Assembly (NCBI GenBank): GCA_010093485.1
Contig: MU001500.1
Span: forward strand, 1,188,198-1,252,197
Length of the DNA: 64,000 bases
Direction of reading: 5' to 3'
Origin: Karstenula rhodostoma CBS 690.94
Taxonomy: Eukaryota > Ascomycota > Dothideomycetes > Pleosporales > Didymosphaeriaceae
A model generated the notes under the pieces. That model searched no databases. It was not told the DNA's origin and saw nothing but the letters and a program-made list of their open reading frames with translations. A program made the position numbers and the translations under genes. Below are positions 21,982-34,066 of the stretch, one piece after another; the first letter of the stretch is position 1, and every line of letters starts with the position of its first letter.

Positions 21982-23792
21982 ATGGCTGCTCGTCCTCATG
22001 ATCAAGGAAGAGCTGCCAAAGCTGGCCCAATTCCTTCCATCACTCGAACCCCGTCCCTCGAAAATGTGCCCGCCAAACGTCTTGACCAATCTGAATCCTC
22101 CAACATGCTGGCGGCCCCAGTGGCTCGTGGATGACAATCATGGAGAGCATCGTTGGTCACCTTGTCAACTCTACTCACAGGGTTGGTCTGCGACTCAGCA
22201 CACCACTTTACCAATGCTTATCTGGGCGGCCGCGTCGTCGTAGAAACAACCATACCACAAGCATGGGCCCTTCGTCTTCAGACCATCTGTGCCTTCCTGG
22301 TCAAGATGTTCTTCACAATATCTGTTGGCGCCGCTTTTGTTCAACGGCAATGGTGGAATTTCCAACGTCAACAATTCAGTGTCCACGAGATTGATGCTGT
22401 CACCACAGTTCTGGGTGATCTCTTCGGTTTGCTGGCTCTATCAGCCTGGCGAAAAGTACCCTTACTCGCTGTCGCAGCCTTAATCTCATGGTAAGACCCA
22501 TTGACGGGATCAATTTAGCTACTAACGCTTTCAGGAGTGTACTCTTCGCTGCTGTTATCTCGCCCGGTTCTCTGTCGGTTGCGCTCAACGAAACCCAACA
22601 TACAATATCTGACCTAATCCCCCAGCCTTTCTTCAACAATAGCGGTTCTTTCACAGACTTCGCGGTATTTGGAGGTGCACAGGGCCAATCAGCGATCGAT
22701 AACTTTGTTGCTACGACCGAGTTGTGGCAGGTTGCCCTGAGTGTTGCGGTTTCAGGTCAGATGGCGGTTCTAGTAATGCCCTATCGGAACATGACGTGCC
22801 GCTATCAGTTCTATGGACCAGTCCTCAACTGTACGACGGTACAGAACGTGACTGGATTCACGGATGGGCTGAAAGCTATCCATCAGGCCAATCTTACCAG
22901 TGCAAACTACACCTCCTGGGTTACCGGTGACACACTAGTTTTCGACAGTCTACGGCGCAACACACTCGATTCCTCCTCGAATAAATCGACAGGCGCCGGT
23001 ATTTACGTTGCACGTGGCAATGACAATGGCTACGACGGCGCACCGGCACTCTCCTCGAACGCGAATGTCACCAAATGCAGATTACACAACGGCGCATATG
23101 ATTTGGCTTTTCAGTTTCGGTACCCCGAACAGAATATCACGTTGTTGAAATTGGACTACGGGGCCCCGATAGGCCTCGGATTAAAGAATGTTGACGAAAA
23201 GATGGATTGGTCTCGAATAGCCTATGCAGGTATCATGGAGGCCTTCGGTAGACTTCTTGTTGGTCGCATTACTGACCCTTCCCCGGGGAGCATGGGCAGG
23301 AGCATCGGAACACAGATAATCTACTCCACGAGTGCAATATCCTGCACAGAGACTGGAGCGAGGCTGAGACAACACGAATCGGCTTGGAACAACTCTTTTA
23401 AAACATTACGCTCAGTCGCCTAAGCAGGAGTAGCTTCATGTAGGTCGTCCGACACTCCAAGCGCAAGCTAAATGAAACGCAGCAAGAACTCCACGCAAGC
23501 CGATCTGATCCCGATCACCGTCTTCCGTTTCGTCAACATCTACCGCTACGACGACCAGACTGAGCTGTCCCTTGCCTACGGACTCGCTCTCCTTGGCACC
23601 TTGCTCTGCGCAATCGAGGGCTGGCATGCGACCTGGGCTAACAAGGGAAGCTACCGAAACACCTTCTCGACTTTTATTCGCAGCATCGATAACGATGAGT
23701 TACGCCCGTTGCTTGGTTCGGAAGACGACGGACGTGATCCGCTACCCGAGCAGCTGGGGCGCGTTGAGCTCACAATGCACAGAAGCAGGTAG
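21982..23792 (+). pseudogene. Decayed 'formylmethionine deformylase-like' membrane protein gene
   Basis: Resembles a fungal multi-pass membrane family commonly labelled formylmethionine deformylase-like, a label without biochemical basis. From the ATG at 21982 the frame runs to an in-frame TGA at 22132-22134, then continues as SWRASLVTLSTLLTGLVCDS, AHHFTNAYLGG and LRLQTICAFLVKMFFTISVG. An intron at 22491-22534 is intact (phase joins ALIS-W-SVLFAAVISPGSL). The long glycosylation-site-rich ectodomain follows (NMTC, NCTT, NVTG, NLTS, NYTS). Near 23399-23423 the frame must shift by one base, at TTTTAAAA, to reach NITLSRLSRSSF, the intron at 23440-23482 and the C-terminal part (FRFVNIYRYDDQTELSLAYG, a last membrane segment, stop 23790-23792). 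Two independent lesions argue for a pseudogene rather than one sequencing error. Confidence 0.7.
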
Positions 23793-25009
23793 AACTAGAC
23801 GCATCGTTGCTGTGTCTTTGTATACGGAATATGACCTTCAAGCGCCTCCTCAGCCCAGGCAAGTAGTCCTGAGATGACTGAAACGTTACAGGAACGTGTT
23901 GATCCATGCTTCTCCGAGCTCTGCTGACCTGCGCGAATCGACGTTATATAGTATTTTTATGACGGGATAGCTCACTGGCTGGGTACTACTCCTGGCGCGA
24001 ACATCTTTGTTCTACTCCCTAAGATTCACAATGCCTGCTCAGCCACCGGCGGAGTACCCGGAGGAAATCCGGCAATCCAATCCGTAAATTAAGTTAGTAT
24101 CACCTGTATTGCTGCACCATTTGCTGTTGCGCTAGGACTATGGGCAAGGAAACTCAGAGGTGCTAAGTATGGCATAGATAGTTAGTTGACCAGCGGCAAG
24201 CAGGCCTCTTGTCCAGGGTCAACAATGTAAGGGATCAACATGATGGGCCTATTAGTAGATAGACATTCGCTTCCAGTCTACCATACTAGGAAGGGAGCTC
24301 CCACCGAGTCCCTTTACTGTGTTTTGCCGCGGCTTGCCCGAGCGCGCGAAGTATCAAATTTGAGGAAGGGAGATCAAGCTACGGCAACTATAGGGACACC
24401 ATAGGCCCGAACGTCTGAGGTCAGGATGTGGAAGCATATAGCACATGTTTGTAACGTTTGCCGTGCTTCTCGTCCGCCATCAAAGCCAGGGATCTGATTG
24501 ACTACCGTTCGGTATCGTCGAACGCCACGTAGCCCATGACATCTACACCAGCAAGCTCCAGAATCTTCTTGTCGTATTCTTGGCCCAGGGATTACCTCCG
24601 GTATTTATGACCGATAGGACACTCTGGATCTACTGACTCAAGCAATGCATCCAGAGTCGAATGGCAGTCGACTTGGACCGTCGGTTCACCACCCCTAGGC
24701 TTGTTGACTTTGGCGTGCAGCAGCACATGGCATATTGAGTAAATATGCAGCGTCCGTAGCATTCATGCTAGCATTCCAATGCAGTCAGGAAGCATATTGA
24801 TGCGGGGGCGACCTTACAGATCGTATCGACGTCGGACGGGTTGAGAGGATGGGGATGGGGCGACGCCGGACGCGGTGGGACGACGCGCCGTTGCCACATC
24901 AACCACTCCCGGCGCTTGTTTACCAAGCGAGCTCCTGCGTCACTCTTTTCCCTTACCGGTGGCACACTACGCAGATTTTCTCCACCCAAACCCATCTTCA
25001 ATTCGCAGT
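23793..25009. other. Intergenic with a possible coding relic
   Basis: Gene-free apart from the minus-strand relic described at 24436-24762. The last 150 bases are the kinesin promoter and leader. Confidence 0.5.
24436..24762 (-). pseudogene. Possible decayed coding fragment, unidentified
   Basis: In one minus-strand frame roughly 100 codons read like protein with two in-frame stops. The pieces include VNKPRGGEPTVQVDCHSTLD, LLESVDPECPIGHKYRR, stop TAA, LGQEYDKKILELAGVDVMGY, VAFDDTER, stop TAG, and RSLALMADEKHGKRYKHVLY. The frame opens with an ATG at 24762. Both stops are one C-to-T change from Gln codons (CAA, CAG), as expected of RIP-type decay. I do not recognise the family, and the stretch is short enough that chance cannot be excluded. 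Confidence 0.3.
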
Positions 25010-27335
25010 ATGGCTATGGATCCTCCAGCGCGGCCGTCGAGTTCTTTGTTCGACGTTTACTTGCGTCTGCGCCCTTCCAAAACCGGCGATGCTCGCTTTC
25101 TTACTGTCGAAGACGGCGAGGGAAGCCACCCTACGCACATAACCATCAAACCACCTACAGATGATAAGCGTAAAAGGGCCGTTGAGCGCTTTGCGTTCAC
25201 CCAGGTGTTCGAGGAAGATGCGCGACAGACGGAGCTGTTCAAGGGCATCGGTGTGGTTCCCATGATTGAGGGCGTGCTCGGCGCTCCAGGACACCATGGA
25301 CGAGACGGATTGCTTGCGACACTGGGTGTCACCGGCTCTGGAAAGGTAGGAGCACAGAGATGTAGCTGTCTAAGCTTCGGTACTAATTACAGCGCAGAGT
25401 CACACGATTCTCGGCACGAAATCACAGCGCGGTCTTACGCAGATGGCACTCGACGTCCTCTTCCAGTCCACCGGAGAGCAGCTGGTACAGTCCTTCTACG
25501 GCGCGCCAGCATTTACGTCTCTCGCAGGTGCCGATGTATCAGAAGCGCACATGTTCACAGCAACCGCTTTCCTGGACTCCATGTATGGCGACAACCAGTC
25601 CGAATCGCGCTTTTCGCGTGCGCAGACACCTATGGCGGTTAGTACCTATTTTATTACATCTCCATGACTCTGTCTAATTTTCATTGTCATCGCCTTCTTA
25701 TCCGGCTGCCGAGGATGCGTGGTATCCCATCCTCCAGACCACTTTCTCCAACCGCGCAAGCGCGGGTATACATTCCATCCGTCCTGTGAATGGAGTCCTC
25801 TCCAGCATCACCCGAAGTGTCTCGAACACAAGCTCACTCGAGAAAAAGGATTGCAGTTCGTTCATTACGAATGGCGGATCGCGCTCGAACAAGATACCCC
25901 GACCGTCTACGCTACCACAGTCGCCGAGCGTTCACGATATTGATATACCCGTCGACGAGAACGCCGAGTACGCGATCGTCATCTCCATGTACGAAGTGTA
26001 CAACGACCGCATCTTCGACCTCCTGACCGGAACCGCGACGAAGAACAAGCACCCGAACCTGAAGCGACGAGCTTTGTTGTTCAAGAGCACGGAACAGAGC
26101 CCAGATCGTAAAGTTGTCGCTGGCCTTACAAAGATTATCTGTGGAAGCTTTGAGGAGGCACTCATGGTGCTCGAGACTGGCTTGATGGAGCGCAAGGTCA
26201 CAGGTACTGGAAGCAATGCCGTCAGCTCGCGGAGCCACGGCTTCTTCTGTGTAGAGGTCAAGAAGCGCGATGCGAAGCGGAAAGGTTCCTGGTCAAGCAG
26301 CACGCTGACCATCGTCGACTTGGCCGGATCTGAGCGCGCGCGAAATGCGAAGACGGCCGGCGAGACATTGGCAGAAGCTGGCAAGATCAATGAATCCCTC
26401 ATGTATCTCGGCCAGTGCATGCAGATGCAGTCCGACCACCAAGCAGGCTCAAGGGTACGTCCACTCCACCCGCAAGTCCTCCCACTGTACCAACTGACAC
26501 CACCCAGAACGTCGTGCCCTTCCGCCAGTGCAAGCTCACCGAGCTCCTCTTCTCAAACTCTTTCCCCTCCTCCACCCGAACGGCGCACTACCACCATCCC
26601 CAGAAATCCATCATGGTCGTCACCGCCGACCCCAAGGGCGACTTCAACGCAACCTCCCAGATCCTCCGCTACTCGGCCCTCGCCCGCGAAGTAACCGTCC
26701 CGCGCATCCCCTCCACAACATCCACACATATTCTCGCCAGCGGGCCTGCAAAGTCCATCGGCACGTGCTCCGGCCGGTCCACGCCCTCAGGCCGCACCAC
26801 GCCCTCCGCGATCCTCGAAGAGCTCGACGCCGCGAACGCAGAAATCGCTCGCCTCACCGCAGAAGTCGAGATCTTCGCGCTGCGCCTGGTGGAGGAGACA
26901 GCGCGCCGCAAAGCAGCGGAGGCAAGCTGGCGCGCGGCTGAGGACCACATGCAGGATCTCGAGCAGGAGCTCCGCGACGAGTGCTTCGCCGACATGGAGG
27001 CCGCTGTGGACGCGGAGCGCCGGCGGTGGCAGTTTGCGCTGGACAACGAGCAGGACTCGCAGCAGGCGCATCTCGATTCCAAGATCGACGTTGTCATCAA
27101 GGCGACCAAGGCGCAGATGCGGGACGAGGTGAAGGTGTATGAGGACCCGGATCCTGAGCTGCAGGATCGTGTGGATGAGCTCGAGCGGGAGAACGAGGTG
27201 TTGCGGGCGAGACTGGAGGCGAAAGAGCGCGAGGGGCAGCTGAAGAGTGCGAGTCCGGTGAAGAAGATGAGGGTGCTCAAACCGAAGAAGTGGGAAGATC
27301 CGGAGGGTGGCATTCGGATGGGGCTCGAGGACTAG
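25010..27335 (+). CDS. Kinesin motor protein with C-terminal coiled coil
   Basis: Microtubule motor with an N-terminal motor domain. Exons 25010-25345, 25398-25637, 25714-26454, 26508-27335; 714 residues, every splice in phase zero. The P-loop is GVTGSGKSHTILG (about residues 106-118). Switch I is NAVSSRSH (359-366) and switch II is DLAGSE (394-399), followed by NESLMYLGQCM. The microtubule-binding segment is VPFRQCKLTELLFSNS. Residues about 180-270 form a long Ser-rich insert before YAIVISMYEVYNDRIFDLLT, which recalls the large insert of kinesin-6 motors (fission-yeast Klp9, animal MKLP), but I cannot fix the subfamily. From about residue 535 there is a predicted coiled coil (AILEELDAANAEIARLTAEV onward) and a basic tail. 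An extra ATG two codons downstream could also serve as start. Confidence 0.9.
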
Positions 27336-27794
27336 TCGCCTTGAAGCCGCGTTGAGGTTTACGTGACATGACACGATACGACTGCATGGACGGCGTTGTG
27401 GGTTGCTTTTGGGACACGAACGATATCCTTGGACTTTGAAGCCGCTGCGGTCCTGCTTATATCCATCTGTCAGCTTTGTAATAATTACTTGTTTTCTCAA
27501 TCCAGTATTGGTGGTGTGATTGTTTTCGTAGGGGAGGAATTCCCAATCATTAGACTTGGTCCCTTCTTCATAAATCGTATCATGCTACCCTATCTATTTT
27601 CACCCTCCGCACCCCGCCCCAGCCGCCGCAGATCTCGTATCCTGCCGATGCGGCAATTTTGGTATTTACTCCCAGGACGGCCGTAACGCCAATCTGCCGT
27701 TCCTAAAAGGTAGTCTATCCGAGAAGTGAAGTTCGACCCCTACGCACGCCGCATGCGAAGATAGTAATGCCTTAACAAGCACCGCCAAAAGACA
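27336..27794. other. Convergent 3' intergenic region
   Basis: Separates the 3' ends of the kinesin and the arginine methyltransferase. No other feature seen. Confidence 0.5.
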
Positions 27795-29118
<1,324 letters not shown>

Positions 29119-29808
29119 GGTGATAAGAGTGAGATATGGAGAAAGAGGACCTGAGACAACAGAGGAAGGTTCACGGCTGAGCGTTCCTGCCTGGTGGTAG
29201 TAAAGCGAAAATCACAATTCTGCGCACGGTCCATATTCACGGCCACGGCTTGAGTTCTGCCCCACTACGCAACCCTAACGCGAGAAAACCATTCTACGCC
29301 CATTATAGGCCGGAGTCGACTACCGGACGACTTATCTTCGCGCCGACGTGACTTGGGGCAACCAGAACGCCATGATTCAAACATCTAAGCAACTACCGTG
29401 GCTAACTACAGACTGAGCGACGCTGAACAGCAAAATTCCTCCCTACAACTTAAGCCGTATTGAGAGGGGTATATCATTGCATTCTGGACACCTTCCTCCC
29501 GCAATCATTCAAGTCGTGGTCTCGTAACCCGCCGCTGCAGGCTTTTCTCGTGCTCGCGGGACAACCTTTAAACGTCCGCAGTGTGCATCATTCCGAGGCA
29601 GAGTACTGGAGTGGAGGCACACTTCCTCGTGAGCCTTCATCTGGCCGCGTCCGCACTCTGGCGATAGTCCTTCCCGAGGACTGCATTATTACCACCTCCT
29701 GAACAAATCATTGCGCTTTTGAGATACCGAATAGATGGAAAGAGGATGGAGAAATATGCGTAGCAAACTTGGCGTCGTGCCTTCTGATACTGGATCGGGG
29801 AGTGTCGC
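29119..29808. other. Promoter of the arginine methyltransferase
   Basis: About 690 bp between the methyltransferase start and the 3' end of the next minus-strand gene. No exon or repeat recognised. Confidence 0.5.
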
Positions 29809-31948
29809 TTATTGGACCCGGATCCGATGAAACGTCTCCATGAAGCTTCGTGCGTCTTGCTGCTGTTAGCCGAATCCAGGAATGAATACAATTGGTGGAA
29901 CGTACCGTTAGGCGTGGTGAATGTCAGCTGGTACCTACCCCACGACCCCTTAGGCAATTTGTATCCATCGGTGAACATGTACGGATGAAGCTCGCGGAAC
30001 GCAATAGTCTGTGATCCCACACGCTTCATCCAGCCTCGGTGTCCGATGTACTGGGTGACGAAGGCTGTCCAGATAGGAATAGTCTTCAATGGTCCGCGGC
30101 GAGGTGTAGCTTCGAAGCGTACGCACCCTGAATCCTTGTCACGGAAGATGCGGAGTGCATGGCGGAAAGCATTATCCTGTACTTCCCTACGTCTAGTTAG
30201 TCTCGTCTATGAAAGAAAACGATGGAGAGACATCTCACCCTCCGAATTCTTGTTGTTCTCCAGGTTGGAAAAAGTCCTCGAGACCTGGTGGTGTTTGGGT
30301 GCCATCTTGTCGTTTCATCGCTACCATGGTGCTCCAGAACAGCACCATGCCTGATGGATCAGCCTGCATTCCCGCACCAGATTTTAGAAAACATACGTTC
30401 ATAGAGCGTAAATCGCAGATTTGCCCAAAGGTCGAGCTGGCCGTCCTCACGATTCACACGGCACAGCTGCAGGCTCGACTCGGTTCGCAACACTTTCAGT
30501 CCAGTGAGCGGAAAGCAGTAACGCATTTTTCGTCCGCTTGTATCGAGTGTCAAGAACAGAATCCTTGCTCGGTTATCGTCAGAGCGCCAGTAGAGCCTCA
30601 CCCACACGTTCGTTGCTTCGAAAGGCCTGAGCTATGTTAGCTGAATCAGCAACCATGTTGGTCTCCTTACAATTCAAGCACTTTCTCGAAGCCATCATTC
30701 ACCAATAACTCGATAGCTTGCGGCTCATCTCGTCCGAGACACCGAGTCCTGGGTATTGTCAGTCGACATCAAAAGGTCGTATGTAATTTGCATACGGTTG
30801 TCCAAGGGTCTGAAAGCGGGTAGAAGAATGCCTTCCATCAAGGATCTTCATCGCCCAATGAGCGACCGGCCCCCCTGAGTCATTGGAATGCAACGAGTAT
30901 GTGTTCGAAGACGCATTTGAGTAGGTGGGTGATTGTGGAACTTCCGGTACGATAGGGGGTATGTATGGTATCTCGCCATAGACCGGAGAACGTGGAGGAG
31001 GCGGAGGTGGAGGCGGAGGCGGCGGTGGTGATAATGGATGTTGGTGAGGATGATAAGCCGGATATGTGGTGCCCCGTTCAACGAGCGGTCTTGGTGGCAA
31101 TGGAGGGTTGTGGTATTGGTATGGCTGGGGCGTTCGAGGCGCTATAGGATAAGGGCTTAGTGGTCTGTATGGACTCTGACGATAGTACTCGTAGATGCTA
31201 TGCGTCTGCGGAAAGTAGGAATACACATCTTGGTACAGAAACGAATCCATCGCTCAGTAACGGGCATCGCCAGTTGCCAAGCGGAGGGGCCCGTCGAAGA
31301 TGGCGAGATGGAGGCTAAGAACAAGTAGAGAAGAGAAGGCAAGCATACCGTGTGCACGTGGATCCACCGAGAGCCTGGTGAGATAATCGTCAATTGGCTC
31401 TTGTTTCCTCAGTATCTTCGATAGCCGAGCCCGAATGTGGTCGACTTCAGCGTCATCACCCTTGCTATTCGTCGTTAAACACATCAATCACAGGCCACCA
31501 CGACAACCTACCTCCTCAAAATATCATGCATGCCTTGCAGGTAGGTTCTGTACATTTCCAAACGCGCACTTAAAGGAATTCCTTGTGCCCGCATGTCGTC
31601 GCACGCATCTTCCCAGATCTGCGCGTATGGCGGGGTACCGGGGAAAGCTCCAGGATGTTGCCGGCCCTTTCGCTTCGATTTGTTGAAGATGTTGCGGATG
31701 TCATCCAGCGTATATTCCAGGCTCGGGAGACATATCTCAAGATCATGCAAGATGCGGCCAACGGACCTGCCATAGCGCGACAGTGCCAGGTCCTCGTGCA
31801 GTACGTCAAGGGCGCTTGAGATGGCAAATAGCTCGGCAATGTCGCCCTTGATATCCTTAGAGTACTCTGGTATCTCGCCTAGGAAAGTACTGAGCGCGGT
31901 CGCTGTGTCTTGCGCATCTTTGGCATAGTCGAGGAGCGGCCAGTCCAT
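29809..31948 (-). CDS. Eight-exon fungal protein with polyproline tract, function unknown
   Basis: Exons 31948-31512, 31464-31349, 31252-30796, 30748-30671, 30626-30397, 30350-30239, 30186-29906, 29855-29809; 585 residues with every phase consistent. The N-terminal 180 residues are helical (MDWPLLDYAKDAQDTATALS, then LHEDLALSRYGRSVGRILHD) and resemble the fungal-specific helical domain that opens many STAND or kinase-like proteins. A Tyr/Pro-rich linker with twelve consecutive prolines follows (about 240-275). The C-terminal half contains VWVRLYWRSDDNRARILFLT, LKVLRTESSLQLCRVNREDG, LWANLRFTLYERMVLFWSTM and a block ending YQLTFTTPNDARSFMETFHR, a pattern I recall from uncharacterised Pezizomycotina proteins with tandem PH-like folds. 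No catalytic residue is apparent. A signalling or scaffold role is inference. Confidence 0.8.
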
Positions 31949-33082
31949 AATGAATCGCGTGATACGATAATTGCAAGCGGGGAAGAAGACTACGGGATCG
32001 ACATGCCCGAGATTTGAACGGCAACGAGGGAATTAAAGCGAAAGGTGGACAAGTGGCAAGGCTGAGAGTGAGCGTCTCTGGCGTGGGACCTGCACCTTCG
32101 GAGTGAGGGAGTGCAGGTTGACGTGTCCAGCGCGAGCAGTAAGGCAAGCCGATGCACACCAATCGAAAACTGATGCCGACGGAAACCCTGTATCGTACTG
32201 CACCTTATCCACCCGCTGCAATTGTCCAACTCTTCACGATTCTTGCCTTTTTGCTCTTTGATTTGGCCCCCAAATCGAAGTTTTCGATCCTCTTGTGGAC
32301 CACCTTTTCCCATGCGAGTGCGGCTTGCTGAGAGACGTGACCGTCTTTGTGCGCTTGACATGCAAGGCCAATTTAGCAGCGTCGGAGGACGGACCAAAGA
32401 GGTGCGGCACGGCTGGGATGACCGCATTCATCAAATATAGAAGCGTGCCGCATGTTTGCCGAGATGTTCAGCGGTATCCGCATTGGAAAGGCGTCCGATT
32501 GCTGATGGAAACGAGCTTCTGCCTGATCGGGGCGCACGTAAAGCTACATTAGTCGAGGATTGAAAGCGGCGAAATCATCAAAATAGAGAACAACTCATCA
32601 CCAAGCTGCAAGTATGTGTCGATGACATCGGGTTCTCTTGCGTTGTCGTCTGTGGTTGGGCAGAAGGTGCGATGCATCATGCACTGATGCTAGGCAACAG
32701 CATCTCCACTAGATGAGGTGTATCGATGAACGTTTCCAAATGCAAAAACACGACCACAGGAGCAGAAAATAAAAGGCAGTAGTGCATAGTCGCAGACATG
32801 TCACGTCTTTATATTGAAGGGGTGAAAAATAAGGCTGCGCCTCATTTTTCAGCGCCACGGCTAGGTGACCGCCCTGATTGTCTGCTCCCAGGCATCAACG
32901 GGATTGTGCGATGCGAACCGATTTGCTATAGGTCCGTTGCGCAAGATATGCATCTAAATGCTTGACCAGCCCCCCCGTTCCCGTGCTCGGGGCCTATCGG
33001 TCATGTTCCGACTGTACCGCGCCATCCCTTTAGCAGCGGGTGTTGGCCTACCAAGGATGAACTTGGAGTCGCAAAGCGTGCC
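31949..33082. other. Intergenic, no recognised feature
   Basis: Roughly 1.1 kb between the start of the eight-exon gene and the 3' end of riboflavin synthase. Short open frames only; no repeat or RNA gene seen. Confidence 0.5.
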
Positions 33083-33895
33083 TCATTTTCCGAGGGCCTT
33101 CAGTCTCTCGTCGACTAGCTTCGACACCATCTTCTCGAGGATCGCGAACTCGCCGTTCGCTGTGCCTTCAAAGTAACCGGCTACACTCTTCTCAACATAC
33201 TTGCCCACCTGGTCGACCTCAACGTTGACCTCTTCGCCAACATTCTTTGACGCCGTAACGACTTTCTCTTGCGTGTAGGCGATGATCATCACCTCCCAGA
33301 AGCCCTCAGGTCCATCCTCGACCTTTGTAACAGTCAAGCTGGCTCCATCGATGGTGACGTATCCCTTGTATACAACATATCTGAGCACGGCGGGGTCGCG
33401 CGGTTTGAAGCGGAAGGTGAGCGCGTTTCCGTCGGGAGTTATAGACTCAATGGTAGCAGTTGTGTCGACGTGTCCTTGCACAAAGTGACCGCCCATGCGC
33501 GTCGATGCCAAAACAGCGCGTTCAAGATTGATTTTGGAGCCCTCTTTGAGCGAGCCCAAGTTCGTTTTGCGGAGCGTTTCGGGGGCGACGCCGACTTTGA
33601 ACGATGTCCTGTCGAACTCCGTCACGGTCAAACATGTTCCTGTGCCTCTGTTAGACCGCAGTTCGATGCTTTTGGAGGTTCCCTACCATTAATGGCGATG
33701 CTATCCCCTAATTGAGCGCCTTCCAGAATGTCTTGCGCATCTCCGATGGTGAGCGAGGTTCCGCCGCCTCCGCTCGCAGTCTTGTCAAGCTGCTCTAGGG
33801 CAGTGACGGCTTATCATTGTTAGTTGTGGTATGAAAGCAACGGGACCTGAAATGGGCCGCTCACTGCCTATTATTTCCACGAGGCCGGTGAACAT
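33083..33895 (-). CDS. RIB5: Riboflavin synthase alpha chain
   Basis: Catalyses the last step of riboflavin synthesis, dismutation of two 6,7-dimethyl-8-ribityllumazines. Exons 33895-33865, 33809-33687, 33639-33083; 236 residues, the normal size. The start MFTGLVEIIGTVTALEQL is the family signature. Two lumazine-binding repeats follow: LQ-type motifs LGDSIAINGTCLTVTEF in the first and YKGYVTIDGASLTVTKVE in the second. RMGGHFVQGHVDTTA lies between them. The C-terminal helix (LEKMVSKLVDERLKAL) drives trimerisation in known enzymes. A Gly/Ser-rich insert (KTASGGGGTS) in the first repeat is a fungal feature. The start codon is 171 bp from that of the divergent CoA-transferase. Confidence 0.96.
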
Positions 33896-34066
33896 TGTCG
33901 AGTAGTGGGGTGACGCTGAAGTAGTGGCGGGGGCAACAGGGTCAAGATGCCTCGGTCTACGCCAGAGCTTGGGCCTCTGCGGAGAGTTTCCGGGAACTTC
34001 CAAAACCGTGACTGGGGCATGGAAGCTTGTCTACCGTTTTGACATCTTGCGATTATTCATCTGAAT
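33896..34066. promoter_or_regulatory. Short bidirectional promoter, RIB5 / SUGCT-like
   Basis: Only 171 bp separate the two divergent start codons, so both promoters and both 5' leaders overlap. No TATA box is evident. Confidence 0.65.

Noticed and set aside
26669..27500. Long minus-strand open frames over the kinesin coiled coil
   Set aside because: Produced by Glu/Lys/Arg-rich heptads read in reverse (Ser/Leu/Phe-rich); no independent evidence.
30965..31030. GGC/GGT-rich tract as a minisatellite
   Set aside because: It encodes the polyproline tract of the minus-strand gene and reads in frame.
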